From: Erwinia sp. ErVv1
Lineage (GTDB): Bacteria; Pseudomonadota; Gammaproteobacteria; Enterobacterales; Enterobacteriaceae
Assembly: GCF_900068895.1 (NCBI RefSeq)
Contig: NZ_CDPK01000006.1
Coordinates: 82,263-146,262 of the forward strand
Direction: 5' to 3'
DNA: 64,000 nucleotides
A model generated the notes under the pieces. The model ran no database searches. It worked only from the letters and a program-made list of their open reading frames with translations, and was not told the DNA's origin. This document shows, in pieces, positions 1 to 10,547 of the stretch. The stretch's first letter is position 1; each line of letters begins with the position of its first letter. The position numbers were made by a program, and so were the translations under genes.

Positions 1-1037
1 AAGAGTTTCCGGACTTCACCGCGTTCTGGTTTGAAACGCCGGCCGCGGGCGACACCACCTTTACCGTCTATACCCTTCTTGATGGGGCAAGCTGTACCGG
101 TGCCTTCAAGTTTGTTATCCACTGCGAAGATAAGCGGGTGGTGATGGAGGTGGAAAACCACCTTTATGCACGTAAGGATATTGACCAGCTCGGTATTGCG
201 CCGATGACCACCATGTTCAGCTGCGGCAATAATGAGCGTCGCATGTGCGATACCATTCACCCACAAATCCATGACTCCGATCGTCTGGCGATGTGGACCG
301 GCACCGGCGAGTGGATCTGCCGCCCGCTGAACAATCCGCAGCGCCTGACCTATAACGCCTACCAGGATGAAAATCCGCGCGGCTTCGGCATGTTGCAGCT
401 GGATCATGATTTTCAGGACTATCAGGATGTGATCGGCTGGTACAACAAGCGCCCCAGCCTGTGGGTGGAGCCGGTTGGCAAGTGGGGCAAGGGGGCCATT
501 AATCTGATGGAGATCCCTACCACGGGTGAAACGCTGGATAATATTGTCTGCTTCTGGCGTCCTGCCGATGCCATCAAGGCAGGCAGCGAGCATAGCTTTA
601 GCTACAAACTTTACTGGAGCGGCCTGCCGCCGGTCCGCAGCGGCCTGTCGCGCGTAAACGCCACGCGCACCGGCATGGGCGGTTTCCCGGAGGGTTGGGC
701 ACCGGGCGAGCATTATCCTGACGTCTGGGCGCGTCGTTTCGCGGTGGACTTTGTTGGTGGCGATCTCAAAGCCGCTGCGCCAAAGGGGATTGAACCGGTA
801 ATAAACGTGACGTCAGGCACCATCAAACAGGTGGAAATCCTCTACGTTGAGCCGATTGATGGCTACCGTATCCTGTTTGACTGGTACCCCAACAGCGACT
901 CCACCGAGCCGGTAAACCTGCGCCTGTTCTTACGCACTAAGGATGAGACGCTGAGTGAAACCTGGCTTTATCAGTACTTCCCGCCGCCGCCCGATAAGCG
1001 CCGGTACGTGGATGATCGCCAGATGACCGCTGGCTGA
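1..1037 (+). CDS. opgD: Glucans biosynthesis protein D (OpgD/MdoD-type), 3' part
   Basis: Open at the left edge; the reading frame runs from base 3 to the TGA at 1035-1037, about 344 C-terminal residues of a protein that is usually about 550. The family (MdoG/OpgG-OpgD) is periplasmic and shapes the backbone of osmoregulated periplasmic glucans. The visible part carries the typical blocks [48 protein letters not shown] and [13 protein letters not shown], that is, most of the large beta-sandwich and the whole Ig-like C-terminal domain ending FPPPPDKR. OpgD is favoured over OpgG by the overall wording of these blocks, but the missing N-terminus (a Tat signal in OpgD, a Sec signal in OpgG) would settle it. 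In E. coli opgD lies elsewhere on the chromosome, so this neighbourhood is not colinear with K-12. Confidence 0.85.
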   Translation, partial: EFPDFTAFWFETPAAGDTTFTVYTLLDGASCTGAFKFVIHCEDKRVVMEVENHLYARKDIDQLGIAPMTTMFSCGNNERRMCDTIHPQIHDSDRLAMWTGTGEWICRPLNNPQRLTYNAYQDENPRGFGMLQLDHDFQDYQDVIGWYNKRPSLWVEPVGKWGKGAINLMEIPTTGETLDNIVCFWRPADAIKAGSEHSFSYKLYWSGLPPVRSGLSRVNATRTGMGGFPEGWAPGEHYPDVWARRFAVDFVGGDLKAAAPKGIEPVINVTSGTIKQVEILYVEPIDGYRILFDWYPNSDSTEPVNLRLFLRTKDETLSETWLYQYFPPPPDKRRYVDDRQMTAG

Positions 1038-1040
1038 TAC

Positions 1041-1070
1041 GAAAAGGGCGAGGCTTTCTCGCCCTTTTAT
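1041..1070. terminator. Bidirectional terminator between opgD and elaA
   Basis: Perfect 11-bp stem AAAAGGGCGAG (1042-1052) and CTCGCCCTTTT (1058-1068) around a GCTTT loop. An A-run on one side and a T-run on the other make it usable by both converging genes. Confidence 0.9.
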
Positions 1071-1079
1071 TTCACCGCT

Positions 1080-1541
1080 TCACGCCCCCGCTGATCTTTC
1101 CATATCAATATGCGGAATATTGTCTTCCAGATAAGCGTCGCTCACCGGCGTAAACCCGAAACCGGCATAGAAGCGTTGCAGATGGGCCTGTGCAGAGAGA
1201 AAAATGTTGTGCTGTGGCCAGTGCTGTTCGCAGCGATCGACGGCCTGCTCCATTAGCCGGTTACCCAGGCTCAATCCGCGCGCTTCACTGGCAACAATAA
1301 CCCGGCCAATTTTCACCGGTTCACTGGCCGTTTGCGGAGCCAGCAGGCGGGCACAGGCGACCAGTTTGTTATCCAGCATGCCCAGCAGATGGCGATTTTC
1401 ACCCAGCAGATCGATGCCGTCCACATCCTGATAGGGGCAGTTTTGCTCAACCACAAACACCGCGCTGCGCAGGGCTAACAGCTGGTAGAGCTGCGCCGTG
1501 CTCAGTTCACTGTGATGCAGATCGTGCCACTCTGGTTTCAT
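1080..1541 (-). CDS. elaA: GNAT-family N-acetyltransferase ElaA
   Basis: 153 aa, the usual length for ElaA. The family belongs to the GNAT acyltransferases; the physiological substrate of ElaA is not known. The acetyl-CoA binding motif A is visible as IGRVIVASEARGLSLGNRLM (about residues 77-96), and the C-terminal block FYAGFGFTPVSDAYLEDNIPHIDM is typical of the family. It starts 28 bp after the stop of the HdeD-like gene on the same strand, so the two are probably co-transcribed. In E. coli elaA sits next to elaB; no elaB is present here. Confidence 0.92.
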   Translation of the reverse strand: MKPEWHDLHHSELSTAQLYQLLALRSAVFVVEQNCPYQDVDGIDLLGENRHLLGMLDNKLVACARLLAPQTASEPVKIGRVIVASEARGLSLGNRLMEQAVDRCEQHWPQHNIFLSAQAHLQRFYAGFGFTPVSDAYLEDNIPHIDMERSAGA

Positions 1542-1569
1542 GCGTTTTCTCCGTTTCAGCCAGTGGCAT

Positions 1570-2904
1570 CTACTTTAGCTGTAATCGCCTGCGGAAACGA
1601 CTCTGCCGTATGCGTCCTGCTGCGGGCGCAGTGACTTTTTTAAGCAGCGTTACGTAGTCCATCAACAGACCGGGCGTCCAGGTCATGCCTTCCGCACGGC
1701 TGCGTACCAGCCCCAGCAGCCAGAATTGCGGGTCAAATAAGAGCGCAAATCCCCGCATACCCCGATCGCTTAATATCCCCTCCATCGCCACATCCAGCGC
1801 CTGCATAACGCTGGTTGAACAGTTGCGGGATGTCAGGTTATAGGTGGTATCTGACGAGTAAATTTGCCAGTAGTTTCGCAGGGCCTCTGCATTGTAGCGC
1901 GGCAAATGGATACGGTGGTCAGGCAGGCACCAGTCATCAATTTCCTGCTGGAGCGAGGGCAGAAAACAGCCCGACACGTCGTACTCTTCCCCTGCGCGCA
2001 GTACGGCGCGGAAGTTCGTGAAGTTGCGATCGATATCCTTTACCGGATAGTGGCTGATGTAAATCTCCTGCTCCAGGGAGAGCGCAGCATGACCGGCTGA
2101 AATGATGCCGTGCTGATCCACCGCGGCAAGATAGCGATCGATAATTAACCGCCGGTCGGTGACCGCAGCCGATCCGACCGGCGTCCACACCAGCACCTTG
2201 AGCGGAGCCGCCGGTTCGCGGTCCGGAAACGGGGGATGGACATAGGCCGTACCGTGCGGGCGGCGCAGCCCGCGCGAGGTGTACATCGGCAGGCTGGTGA
2301 CCGAGGCGTTTTCCGGCAGCCGCCAGACCTGCAGGGCCATCGCCATGGTTGCCGCTCCCCAGGCCAGCAGAACCAGCGCAAAGCAGAGCGGAACGGTGAT
2401 GTGATGATGAAAAGGCCAGTTGCTGAAGATCACGCCGCTCAGGCCGATCTCCGTCAGCCCCAGCATCACCTTCCTGCGCCAGAGTCGACAGCGCATCAGC
2501 GAGGTAGAAATCAGCCGGAACAGGCCGTCCAGCAGGAATGCCACCCCGAACAGCAGCGAGGCGGTGACATTATTCTCGGCGGGATCGCTGAAGATCAGAA
2601 ACGCGATTAGCAGAAAGGCGCAGCCTTTCGCCATCCCCGGCCAGTCAATGCGTAAATCGGCCACCCGCGCCGTTATACACTCCCCTGCCCCGGCAACAAT
2701 CAGCAGTAAGGCCAGCATATTGAGCGGCACCGACAGCAAACCATCCTGAGCAATATCAATAATGATAGCGATCCCCAAACAAAAGCAGATCAGGGCGACC
2801 CCGACCAGCGTCAGCCAGCGTGCTTTCAGCAGCTGTGCGCCCATCAGCAAAAATAACAATCTGAGCAAAGGATCTCTCCGGCCTGAGTTGTCTGTTACAG
2901 ACAT
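1570..2904 (-). CDS. HdeD-like (DUF308) membrane domain fused to a putative permuted papain-like domain
   Basis: 444 aa. Residues about 10-195 form six hydrophobic segments in the pattern of HdeD/DUF308 acid-resistance membrane proteins. After a linker (about 196-232), the C-terminal 210 residues are soluble and show GHAALSL with H272, YISHYP, and RNCSTSVMQAL with C362. A histidine in a GHxxL context followed much later by NC at the head of a helix is the arrangement of circularly permuted papain-fold (NlpC/P60-LRAT-like) hydrolases. The tail ends in a basic cluster (RQSRFRRRLQLK). I infer a membrane-anchored thiol hydrolase or acyltransferase; no substrate can be named. It has its own upstream gap of 209 bp after nuoN and probably leads a two-gene unit with elaA. 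The DUF308 assignment is fairly secure, the catalytic reading less so. Confidence 0.65.
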   Translation of the reverse strand: MSVTDNSGRRDPLLRLLFLLMGAQLLKARWLTLVGVALICFCLGIAIIIDIAQDGLLSVPLNMLALLLIVAGAGECITARVADLRIDWPGMAKGCAFLLIAFLIFSDPAENNVTASLLFGVAFLLDGLFRLISTSLMRCRLWRRKVMLGLTEIGLSGVIFSNWPFHHHITVPLCFALVLLAWGAATMAMALQVWRLPENASVTSLPMYTSRGLRRPHGTAYVHPPFPDREPAAPLKVLVWTPVGSAAVTDRRLIIDRYLAAVDQHGIISAGHAALSLEQEIYISHYPVKDIDRNFTNFRAVLRAGEEYDVSGCFLPSLQQEIDDWCLPDHRIHLPRYNAEALRNYWQIYSSDTTYNLTSRNCSTSVMQALDVAMEGILSDRGMRGFALLFDPQFWLLGLVRSRAEGMTWTPGLLMDYVTLLKKVTAPAAGRIRQSRFRRRLQLK

Positions 2905-3065
2905 CCACTACTGTATCCGGTTAAGACGATGCGCCCGGGAAAGCGTTCAGTCGTTCGGCGGTTAAAGCACGTCTGTTTACTAACCGTTAGCAATAGCAGG
3001 CAACATACGCCAGTTTGCTTAGTTTTTGCTTAATGCGTTAGGTGTACAGAGGGAAAACAGGAAGC

Positions 3066-3097
3066 AAAAAAAACGGGCTCCCAGGGGAGCCCGTTTT
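3066..3097 (-). terminator. Terminator of the nuo operon
   Basis: Stem AAACGGGCTCC (3071-3081) pairs with GGAGCCCGTTT (3086-3096) around a four-base loop. On the minus strand it is followed by a run of eight T. It lies 17-48 bp beyond the nuoN stop. Confidence 0.92.
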
Positions 3098-3113
3098 ATC
3101 AGCAGGGTGAGAA

Positions 3114-4571
3114 TTACATTAAGGGCTGCGCCATCTGCACCAGTGAAATCAGCGGCTGAGGATAGACACCCAGCAGCAGTACGAGGATGGCAGAAATCAG
3201 CACCACGACGCCGCCTGCGGTAAACGCCCAGTTTGCCGGCGTATCACGCTGCAACAGCTCCGGCGGGTTCAGGTAGAGACTGACGGTCACGCGCAAATAG
3301 TAGTAGAGGCCGATAGCGCTCCCGACTACCACTGCGCCGGTCAGCCACCACAGATGTGCCCCCACGCCCACCGCGATAATATAAAACTTACCGATAAAGC
3401 CCAGCGTCATTGGGATCCCGGCCAGCGACAGCATCATCACCGTCATCACCGCCGACAGAATCGGACGATGCCAGAACAGGCCACGATAGGAGTAGAGGGA
3501 ATCCGCATCCGGCCCACGGTAAGGGCTGGACATCAGGCTGACTACGCCGAACGCACCCAGGCTGCTGAACAGGTAACCTGCCAGGTAGACCCCGACCGCT
3601 TCCAGCGACAGCTGGTGAGTCTGAATAGCGATCAGCGCCACCAGCAGATAGCCCAGATGCGCGATAGAGGAATAACCAAGCAGACGCTTAATATTGGTCT
3701 GCGAAATGGCCATCAGGTTACCGAAGAGGATCGAGGCAACGGCGATGAGCGCCAGCACCAACCGTACCGCTTCGCTGTCCGCTACCGGCGCATCAAGGAA
3801 TAAACGCATCACCACGCCGAAAATGGCAATCTTGCTGGCGGTTGCCAGGAAAGCCGATACCGGTGCGGGTGCGCCCTGATAAACATCTGGCGTCCACAGG
3901 TGGAAAGGCACCAGTGACAGCTTGAAGCCCAGACCGACGATCATCATGCCCAGCCCTGCCAGCAGCAGTGGCTGATGCAGCAGACCGTCGTTCAGGCTTT
4001 TGCCCAGCGCCACAAAGCTCAGATTGCCGGAATCGGCATAGATAAGCGCCATCCCAAACAGCAGGAAGGAGGAGGCCACCGCTGACATAATGGTGTATTT
4101 GATGCTGGCTTCCAGTGAACGCTTTTGCTGGAAGGCGTAGCCCACCAGACCAAACAGCGGCAGGGAGATCAGCTCAATGCCGATAAACAGCGACGCAAGA
4201 TGGTTCGCGCTGGCCAGAACGATACCGCCTGCCGCTGCGATCAGCACCAGCAGGTAGAACTCTTCGCGGTTATCGGGATAGGTCGCCAGCCACGGGTAGG
4301 CAAAGGTGCAGGTCGCCAGGCTGGCAAGGATCACCAGTCCGCTATAGAGCATCGAATAGCCATCCACGCGCAGCAGCGGCGTAACGTCCATCGCGCCGAC
4401 GTGCCCCACAAAAAAGAGCGAGAACAGGGCAACGTTAAGACCTACCACCGCCAGCGTGGCATTGGCGAAGTGGTTGCGCCGCCACGCAATGGAGAGCATT
4501 ACCACGACCACCGTCAATCCGACGATCAGCAACGGCAGTAGCGCGATCAATTGTTGAGGAGTTATTGTCAT
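3114..4571 (-). CDS. nuoN: NADH-quinone oxidoreductase subunit N
   Basis: 485 aa, the E. coli length. It is one of the three antiporter-like subunits of the complex I membrane arm and takes part in proton pumping. About 14 transmembrane helices are visible. E133 (GIELISLP) and K217 ([12 protein letters not shown]) match the charged residues that form the central proton channel in the family. It is the last gene of the operon, starts 6 bp after the nuoM stop, and is followed by a strong terminator. Confidence 0.98.
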   Translation of the reverse strand: MTITPQQLIALLPLLIVGLTVVVVMLSIAWRRNHFANATLAVVGLNVALFSLFFVGHVGAMDVTPLLRVDGYSMLYSGLVILASLATCTFAYPWLATYPDNREEFYLLVLIAAAGGIVLASANHLASLFIGIELISLPLFGLVGYAFQQKRSLEASIKYTIMSAVASSFLLFGMALIYADSGNLSFVALGKSLNDGLLHQPLLLAGLGMMIVGLGFKLSLVPFHLWTPDVYQGAPAPVSAFLATASKIAIFGVVMRLFLDAPVADSEAVRLVLALIAVASILFGNLMAISQTNIKRLLGYSSIAHLGYLLVALIAIQTHQLSLEAVGVYLAGYLFSSLGAFGVVSLMSSPYRGPDADSLYSYRGLFWHRPILSAVMTVMMLSLAGIPMTLGFIGKFYIIAVGVGAHLWWLTGAVVVGSAIGLYYYLRVTVSLYLNPPELLQRDTPANWAFTAGGVVVLISAILVLLLGVYPQPLISLVQMAQPLM

Positions 4572-4577
4572 GGCGAG

Positions 4578-6098
4578 TTACGGCCTTGTAGTTAAAATTG
4601 AAGCGGTATACCACTGCTGAATGTTACTCATAGCGGCATGAGAGGTATCCAGAATCGGCTGTGGGTAAACGCCCAGCAGCACCAGCAGGACCACCAGCAC
4701 CATAATCATCAGAAACTCTCTGGGCGACATTCCGCGCAGCGGCGTTTCAGACTTGGGTGCGCCGTAGTAAGCACGCTGCATCATAACCAGTGAATAAACG
4801 GACGCGAACACCAGCCCAAAGGTCGCGATGACGATAATCACCGGCACGGACCTGAAGCTGCCGGTCAGGATCATAAACTCACCCACAAAGTTACCGGTCC
4901 CCGGCATCCCCAGGTTGGCAACGGCGAAGAACAGCGACAGTCCCGGCAGCCACTTGATGCGTGACCACAGGCCGCCCATCTGGCGCATATCACGGGTATG
5001 CAGACGCTCATACAGCTGACCGCAGAGGATAAACAGCGCGGCAGCAGAGAGACCGTGAGCAATCATCTGCACCACCGCCCCCTGGAACGCCAGCTGGCTG
5101 CCGGTGTAGATTGCAATCAGCACGAAGCCCATATGCGAAATGGACGTATAGGCAATCAGGCGCTTAATATCGTACTGCGAGAAAGCCATCCACGCGCCGT
5201 AGAAGATGCCAATAATCCCGAGCCACATGGCGATCGGGGCAAATTCCGCAGAGGCGTGTGGAAACAGCGGCAGCGCGAAGCGCAGCAGACCATAGGCCGC
5301 CGTCTTCAGCAGAATACCCGCCAGATCCACCGAACCCGCCGTGGGTGCCTGACTGTGCGCATCCGGCAGCCAGCCGTGCAGCGGCACTACCGGCATTTTT
5401 ACCGCAAAGGCGATGAAGAAGCCGAGCATCAGCGCATATTCAACGGTGTGCGACATCGGCGTTTTCAGCAGGTCTTCGTAGTTGAAGGTCCAGATGCCCG
5501 TAGCGTTGTAGTGCACAAAGACCAGCGCCAGAATGGCAATCAGCATCACCAGACCGCTGGCCTGGGTATAAATAAAGAATTTGGTTGCGGCGGTAATACG
5601 GGTTTTACCGTCCGATGCCTTGTGACCCCAAAGTGCGATCAGGAAGTACATCGGCACCAGCATCATTTCCCAGAAGAAGAAGAACAGGAACATGTCGATG
5701 GCAAGGAACACGCCAATCACGCCGCCGAGGATCCACAGCAGGTTCAGGTAGAAGAAGCCCTGCCACTTTTCAATCTCATTCCACGAGCAAAGCACAGCCA
5801 TCACACCGAGCAGGCCGGTCAGCACCACCATTAACAGCGACAGACCGTCCAGCGCCAGATGCACGTTAATGCCAAAGCGCGGGATCCAGGAGACGAGGAA
5901 TTCCGATTGCCACTGCGGCAGGCCCGCAGCCTGCGTTAACGAATAGCCTCCCTGCATCCAGAGCTGCAGCGAGAGTACCAGCGTCAGTCCCATCGAGATC
6001 AGCGCTATCCAGCGCGGCAGTTTGCTGCTTATGCGCTCAAGCTGCCAGCATAGCAGGCCACCGATGAACGGGATGAGTATAAGCCAGGGTAACAGCAT
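4578..6098 (-). CDS. nuoM: NADH-quinone oxidoreductase subunit M
   Basis: 506 aa (about 509 in E. coli). Antiporter-like proton-pumping subunit of complex I with about 14 helices. The key glutamate E144 lies in FFWEMMLVPMYF, and the lysine-bearing blocks AVKMPVVPLHGWLPDAH and GILLKTAAYG are intact. The start is supported by an AAGGG Shine-Dalgarno about 10 bases upstream. The 218-bp gap before it, holding a large palindrome, is unusual for an otherwise tightly packed operon. Confidence 0.98.
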   Translation of the reverse strand: MLLPWLILIPFIGGLLCWQLERISSKLPRWIALISMGLTLVLSLQLWMQGGYSLTQAAGLPQWQSEFLVSWIPRFGINVHLALDGLSLLMVVLTGLLGVMAVLCSWNEIEKWQGFFYLNLLWILGGVIGVFLAIDMFLFFFFWEMMLVPMYFLIALWGHKASDGKTRITAATKFFIYTQASGLVMLIAILALVFVHYNATGIWTFNYEDLLKTPMSHTVEYALMLGFFIAFAVKMPVVPLHGWLPDAHSQAPTAGSVDLAGILLKTAAYGLLRFALPLFPHASAEFAPIAMWLGIIGIFYGAWMAFSQYDIKRLIAYTSISHMGFVLIAIYTGSQLAFQGAVVQMIAHGLSAAALFILCGQLYERLHTRDMRQMGGLWSRIKWLPGLSLFFAVANLGMPGTGNFVGEFMILTGSFRSVPVIIVIATFGLVFASVYSLVMMQRAYYGAPKSETPLRGMSPREFLMIMVLVVLLVLLGVYPQPILDTSHAAMSNIQQWYTASILTTRP

Positions 6099-6147
6099 GG
6101 CGGTATTTTCCCTTCTTTTGTCCCCGTTTGGGCTATCTCACTCGGTA

Positions 6148-6223
6148 TTTTGGTTTCCGGCAGTGCTCGCAATCCTCACCTACAAAAGTAGGCTGCGGTT
6201 GCTGCGCGCTGGCGAAAACCAAA
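6148..6223. repeat. Palindromic intergenic element between nuoL and nuoM
   Basis: The left arm (6148-6183, beginning TTTTGGTTTCCGGCAG) pairs with the right arm (6188-6223, ending GGCGAAAACCAAA) with few mismatches. The centre is CCTAC-AAAA-GTAGG, so the nuo transcript would fold into a hairpin of about 35 bp here. There is no T-run after it, so it does not look like an intrinsic terminator. It resembles the long palindromic repeats that occur between genes in enterobacteria; membership in a named family cannot be decided by eye. Confidence 0.8.
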
Positions 6224-6316
6224 CTCCCGTCGCCGATAACGCCCATTTATCTGGGGAATATTTTCAAAATATATTTATTGGGCTGGAGCAAACCGCACCA
6301 CCCCGCCCACTAACCT

Positions 6317-8155
6317 TTAAACCACCATCAGCAGCGCCAGCACCACGACGGCACCGATGCTCATGGAAGCGACATACCAGCGCAGATAGCCGTTTTCACT
6401 GACCACCAGCCCCTTGTTCGCCACGCGGGAGAACAGAGCAGGCAGGTTCATCAGCGTATTCAGCGGATCGCGTGACAAAAGTCTGGCGACAAACAGGTAA
6501 GGTTTGACGAAAACGTTGTCATACAGCCAGTCGAAGCCCCAGGCGGCAAACCACCATGTGCTGAAGAAGCGGCCCGGCGCGCTGTTGGCAATACGGGTGA
6601 CCAGCGTCCGGTTGCCCAGCCACAGCGCCGCAGCCAGCAGGATGCCGACAATCGCCACCACGCCAGAGGTGATCTCAAGCTGAAGCACACGGTCATGCGC
6701 CAGCCCGGTGGTTTCTGGCAGTACGCCCCTGAGCGGAGGCACAATCATCGCGCCAATAAAGGTCGAAAGGAGCAGCAGTACGATCAGCGGCAGATGGTGC
6801 GTAATGCCTTTGCCCGCATGCGCGTGAATTTTCTCTTTCCCGTGGAAGGTGATAAAGATCATCCGGAAGGTATAGAGCGAGGTCATAAATGCCCCGACCA
6901 GACCGGCCACCATCAGGTTGATATGCCCGTTAGCCAGCGCACCGGCCAGGATTTCATCCTTACTGAAGAAGCCCGCGGTGATCAGCGGCAGCGCCGACAG
7001 CGCCGCGCCCCCCACGAGGAAGCAGACGTAAACCAGCGGGATGCTTTTACGCAGGCCACCCATTTTGAAAATATTCTGCTCGTGGTGGCAGGCCAGAATC
7101 ACCGAACCCGAAGAGAGGAACAGCAGGGCTTTAAAGAACGCATGGGTCATCAGATGGAAGATGGCGGCGTCCCAGGCCTGTACGCCAAGCGCCAGGAACA
7201 TATAGCCAATCTGACTCATGGTTGAGTAGGCCAGCACCCGCTTAATATCCGTCTGCACCAGCGCGGCAAAGCCCGCCAGCACCAGGGTCACCGCACCGAT
7301 AATCCCTACCAGATGCAGGACTTCCGGCGTCAGCAGGAACAGGCCGTGCGTTCGTGCAATCAGATAAACCCCGGCGGTTACCATGGTCGCCGCATGGATC
7401 AGCGCGGAAACCGGGGTTGGACCCGCCATCGCATCCGCCAGCCACGTTTGCAGCGGCAGCTGAGCCGATTTACCGACCGCGCCGCCGAGCAGCATAAGCG
7501 TGGCCCACTGCAGCATATGATTATCTGCGGCAAAGTGCGCCGGTGCCAGCTCGACCATTTCCCGGAAGTTCAGGGTGCCCAGCTCGTTGTAGAAAATAAA
7601 CAGCGCGAAAGCCAGGAACACGTCACCGACGCGGGTAATGATAAAGGCCTTCATCGCCGCCGCGCCGTTTTTCGGATCGGTATAGTAGAAGCCAATCAGC
7701 AGATAGGAGCAGAGGCCCACGCCTTCCCAACCGAGATACATCAGCATCAGGTTGTCGGCCAGAACCAGAACCACCATGCTGGCGATAAACAGGTTGGTAT
7801 AGGCGAAAAAGCGCGAATAGCCCTCTTCTCCCCGCATATACCAGGAGGCAAACATATGGATCAAAAAGCCCACGCCGGTTACCACCGACAGCATGGTCAG
7901 CGACAGGCCGTCCAGCGTCAGGTTAACGTTAATGGTGAAGTTGCCCACCTGCATCCAGGTCCACAGCGCCTGGTTAAAGACCGCCTGTCCGTGACTGAAA
8001 AAATCGATCCCGACATAAATCGTCACCAGCGCCGCCAGACCGACGGACCCCATACCTACCGTCGCCGACAGGTTTTCCGACCAGCGGCCCCGGGAGAAGG
8101 CCAGCAGCAAAAAGCCGATAAGCGGAAAGAGAACAGTTAAATAGAGAAGATTCAT
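6317..8155 (-). CDS. nuoL: NADH-quinone oxidoreductase subunit L
   Basis: 612 aa, the usual length. It is the distal antiporter-like subunit of complex I, carrying the long C-terminal amphipathic helix that runs along the membrane arm. E144 in [18 protein letters not shown] and the block [16 protein letters not shown] are present. Its start overlaps the nuoK stop by 4 bp, implying translational coupling. Several long open frames on the opposite strand here are shadows. Confidence 0.98.
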   Translation of the reverse strand: MNLLYLTVLFPLIGFLLLAFSRGRWSENLSATVGMGSVGLAALVTIYVGIDFFSHGQAVFNQALWTWMQVGNFTINVNLTLDGLSLTMLSVVTGVGFLIHMFASWYMRGEEGYSRFFAYTNLFIASMVVLVLADNLMLMYLGWEGVGLCSYLLIGFYYTDPKNGAAAMKAFIITRVGDVFLAFALFIFYNELGTLNFREMVELAPAHFAADNHMLQWATLMLLGGAVGKSAQLPLQTWLADAMAGPTPVSALIHAATMVTAGVYLIARTHGLFLLTPEVLHLVGIIGAVTLVLAGFAALVQTDIKRVLAYSTMSQIGYMFLALGVQAWDAAIFHLMTHAFFKALLFLSSGSVILACHHEQNIFKMGGLRKSIPLVYVCFLVGGAALSALPLITAGFFSKDEILAGALANGHINLMVAGLVGAFMTSLYTFRMIFITFHGKEKIHAHAGKGITHHLPLIVLLLLSTFIGAMIVPPLRGVLPETTGLAHDRVLQLEITSGVVAIVGILLAAALWLGNRTLVTRIANSAPGRFFSTWWFAAWGFDWLYDNVFVKPYLFVARLLSRDPLNTLMNLPALFSRVANKGLVVSENGYLRWYVASMSIGAVVVLALLMVV

Positions 8156-8454
8156 CCGCGCATCTCGCTCACTTTATCAATGTTGAGGTTCTGACTGCGG
8201 CGATGAAGCTGAAGCAGCAGTGCCAGACCGATACTTGCCTCGGCCGCGGCCAGGCTGATGGCCAGGATATACATCACCTGACCGTCCGCCTGCCCCCAAT
8301 ATGCCCCTGCCACCACAAATGCCAGCGCGGCAGCGTTAATCATGATTTCGAGACTGATTAACATAAACAGCAGGTTGCGGCGAATGACCACGCCGGTCAG
8401 CCCAAGGACAAATAAAATAGCGGCCAGAATCAGACCATGTTGCAAAGGGATCAT
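8152..8454 (-). CDS. nuoK: NADH-quinone oxidoreductase subunit K
   Basis: 100 aa, exactly the E. coli length. A three-helix membrane subunit (MrpC-like) that provides part of the fourth proton path. The two membrane glutamates needed in the family are seen at E36 (ISLEIMIN) and E72 ([11 protein letters not shown]). It overlaps nuoJ and nuoL by 4 bp on either side. Confidence 0.98.
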   Translation of the reverse strand: MIPLQHGLILAAILFVLGLTGVVIRRNLLFMLISLEIMINAAALAFVVAGAYWGQADGQVMYILAISLAAAEASIGLALLLQLHRRSQNLNIDKVSEMRG

Positions 8455-9005
8455 GCGTGTTCCTCCTTCCTGGCATTTTCAGCGTCTTCCGGGCGATTGC
8501 TTAACACCTCACCCACGCGTTTTTCGCGGCCAATGTGATACGCCACCACCAGACCCGCCAGCAACAGCATTGAGGCAAGTTCAACCGCCAGAACATAAGG
8601 GCCAAACAGGCTGATACCCACCGCTTTCGCGTCGATCATCGACCCCGCAATACCGCGATCCTGGACGGAGAGGATGGCGTAAATCATCACCGCCAGCAGT
8701 ACCAGCGACAGCAGACCGGGGCCTATCCAGGCGCCAGGCTGTAGCCACTGGCGCTCCTGCGCCTGTACGCTGTCGCCCAGGTTGAGCATCATCACCACGA
8801 AGACAAACAGCACCATGATGGCGCCCGCGTAGACGATAATTTCCAGCGCGCCGGCAAAATAGGCACCCAGCGAGAAGAATACGCCGGCAATCGCCAGCAG
8901 TGAGATGATCAGATACAGCAGCGCGTGCACCGGGTTGCTATGGGTAATAACACGTAGCGTGGTGAGTACCGCCACCAGTCCGCAAAGATAAAACGCAAAT
9001 TCCAT
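8451..9005 (-). CDS. nuoJ: NADH-quinone oxidoreductase subunit J
   Basis: 184 aa, five-helix membrane subunit of complex I. I use the ATG at 9005, giving [10 protein letters not shown] as in E. coli and preceded by an AAGGAG site; an upstream in-frame ATG would add 17 residues that overlap nuoI and match nothing known. The helix-3 block [20 protein letters not shown], which undergoes the pi-bulge movement in complex I, is intact. The C-terminus ([12 protein letters not shown]) is typical. Confidence 0.97.
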   Translation of the reverse strand: MEFAFYLCGLVAVLTTLRVITHSNPVHALLYLIISLLAIAGVFFSLGAYFAGALEIIVYAGAIMVLFVFVVMMLNLGDSVQAQERQWLQPGAWIGPGLLSLVLLAVMIYAILSVQDRGIAGSMIDAKAVGISLFGPYVLAVELASMLLLAGLVVAYHIGREKRVGEVLSNRPEDAENARKEEHA

Positions 9006-9015
9006 GCCTGGCTCC

Positions 9016-9558
9016 TTAAGGTAACAAGCCCTTGACGTCGACAGGTTTGGCTTCATTTTCAGCCTGACCTTTGTCTTTCCCGTCGATTGCCATACCCGCC
9101 ATCCGGTAAAAATTATATTCCGGGTATTTGCCCGGGCCGGAAATCAGCAGATCCTCTTTTTCATAAACCAGATCCTGACGCTTGAACTCACCCATTTCAA
9201 AGTCCGGGGTAAGCTGAATCGCCGTGGTCGGGCAGGCCTCTTCACACAGGCCGCAAAAAATGCAGCGTGAGAAGTTGATGCGGAAAAACTCGGGATACCA
9301 GCGGCCATCCTGCATTTCAGCTTTTTGCAGCGAAATACAGCCTACCGGACAGGCAACCGCGCACAGGTTACAGGCCACGCAGCGCTCCTGACCGTCGGGA
9401 TCGCGCGTCAGCACGATGCGTCCACGATAGCGCGGCGGCAGATAAACCGGCTCTTCCGGATACATCATGGTTTCACGCTTCGCGAACGCGTTCATACCAA
9501 TCAGAAATATACTGCGAACCGTGGTGCCAAAACCCACCACAATGTCTTTTAATGTCAT
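9016..9558 (-). CDS. nuoI: NADH-quinone oxidoreductase subunit I
   Basis: 180 aa. Carries the tetranuclear clusters N6a and N6b of the peripheral arm: [12 protein letters not shown] and [12 protein letters not shown] are both complete. The ATG at 9558 ([11 protein letters not shown]) is chosen because it gives the E. coli length and clears nuoH by 11 bp; the longer frame would run back into nuoH. It is 10 bp upstream of nuoJ. Confidence 0.97.
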   Translation of the reverse strand: MTLKDIVVGFGTTVRSIFLIGMNAFAKRETMMYPEEPVYLPPRYRGRIVLTRDPDGQERCVACNLCAVACPVGCISLQKAEMQDGRWYPEFFRINFSRCIFCGLCEEACPTTAIQLTPDFEMGEFKRQDLVYEKEDLLISGPGKYPEYNFYRMAGMAIDGKDKGQAENEAKPVDVKGLLP

Positions 9559-9569
9559 TGTCTTACCCC

Positions 9570-10547
9570 TTACTGCGCGTTGTACAGAATCACTGCGGCG
9601 GTGGCCAGCAGGTTCAACAGCGTCAACGGCAGACAAACTTTCCAGCCGAACGACATCACCTGGTCATAGCGCGGGCGCGGTAACGCAGCACGAATCAGTA
9701 TGAACATCATCATGAAGAACGCCGTTTTGATCGCAAACCAGAAGATCGGTGGCAGCCACGGACCATTCCAGCCGCCGAAAAACAGCGTCACCATCAGCGA
9801 GGAGACGGTAACAATCCCGACGTATTCACCCACAAAGAACAGGCCAAACTTCATTCCGGCATATTCAATATGGTAACCGTCGGCCAGTTCCTGCTCCGCT
9901 TCCGGCTGGTCAAAGGGATGACGGTGACAGACCGCAACGCCCGCAATGGCAAAGGTCAGAAAGCCAAAGAACTGCGGAATGATATTCCACAGATGCTGCT
10001 GGCTGTTGACGATGTCGACCATATTGAACGAGCCCGCCTGTGCTACCACGCCCATTAGCGACAGGCCGAGGAACACTTCGTAACTCAGGGTCTGTGCCGA
10101 GGCGCGCATCGCCCCCAGCAGGGAGTATTTGTTGTTACTTGACCACCCGGCGAACAGCACCGCATACACGGCCAGCCCGGCCATCATCAGGAAGAACAGC
10201 AGCCCGATATTGAGGTCCGCCCCCATCCAGGTTGAAGTCACAGGAACAATAGCCATCGCCAGCAGCAGCGAGGTAAAGGCGATCATTGGCGCCAGCGTGA
10301 AGATCACCCGGTCGGTAAACGGCGGCGTCCAGTCCTCTTTGAAGAACATTTTGATCATGTCCGCCACCAGCTGGAGCGAACCGCCCCAGCCAACCCGGTT
10401 GGGTCCGTAGCGGTTCTGGAACAGGCCGAGCAGGCGGCGTTCGCCGAAGCTCATAAAGGCGCCACAGCCCACCACGACAAACAGGATCACGAGGGCCTTA
10501 ACCACAGCAATCAATACGTCAATAACTTCCGGTGTCAGCCAGCTCAT
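9570..10547 (-). CDS. nuoH: NADH-quinone oxidoreductase subunit H
   Basis: 325 aa, eight-helix subunit that forms the quinone entry site with NuoB and NuoD. The acidic loop [15 protein letters not shown] and the block [19 protein letters not shown] are present. The start overlaps the nuoG stop by 4 bp. Confidence 0.98.
   Translation of the reverse strand: MSWLTPEVIDVLIAVVKALVILFVVVGCGAFMSFGERRLLGLFQNRYGPNRVGWGGSLQLVADMIKMFFKEDWTPPFTDRVIFTLAPMIAFTSLLLAMAIVPVTSTWMGADLNIGLLFFLMMAGLAVYAVLFAGWSSNNKYSLLGAMRASAQTLSYEVFLGLSLMGVVAQAGSFNMVDIVNSQQHLWNIIPQFFGFLTFAIAGVAVCHRHPFDQPEAEQELADGYHIEYAGMKFGLFFVGEYVGIVTVSSLMVTLFFGGWNGPWLPPIFWFAIKTAFFMMMFILIRAALPRPRYDQVMSFGWKVCLPLTLLNLLATAAVILYNAQ

Noticed and set aside
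4998..5834. Long open frame (278 codons) on the plus strand opposite nuoM
   Set aside because: Same shadow pattern as the frame opposite nuoL, with low-complexity HQR composition.
7313..8140. Long open frame (275 codons) on the plus strand opposite nuoL
   Set aside because: It is fully antisense to a strongly conserved gene and rich in R, Q and H, as expected from reading the opposite strand of GC-rich membrane-protein codons; it has no ribosome site and no recognisable family.
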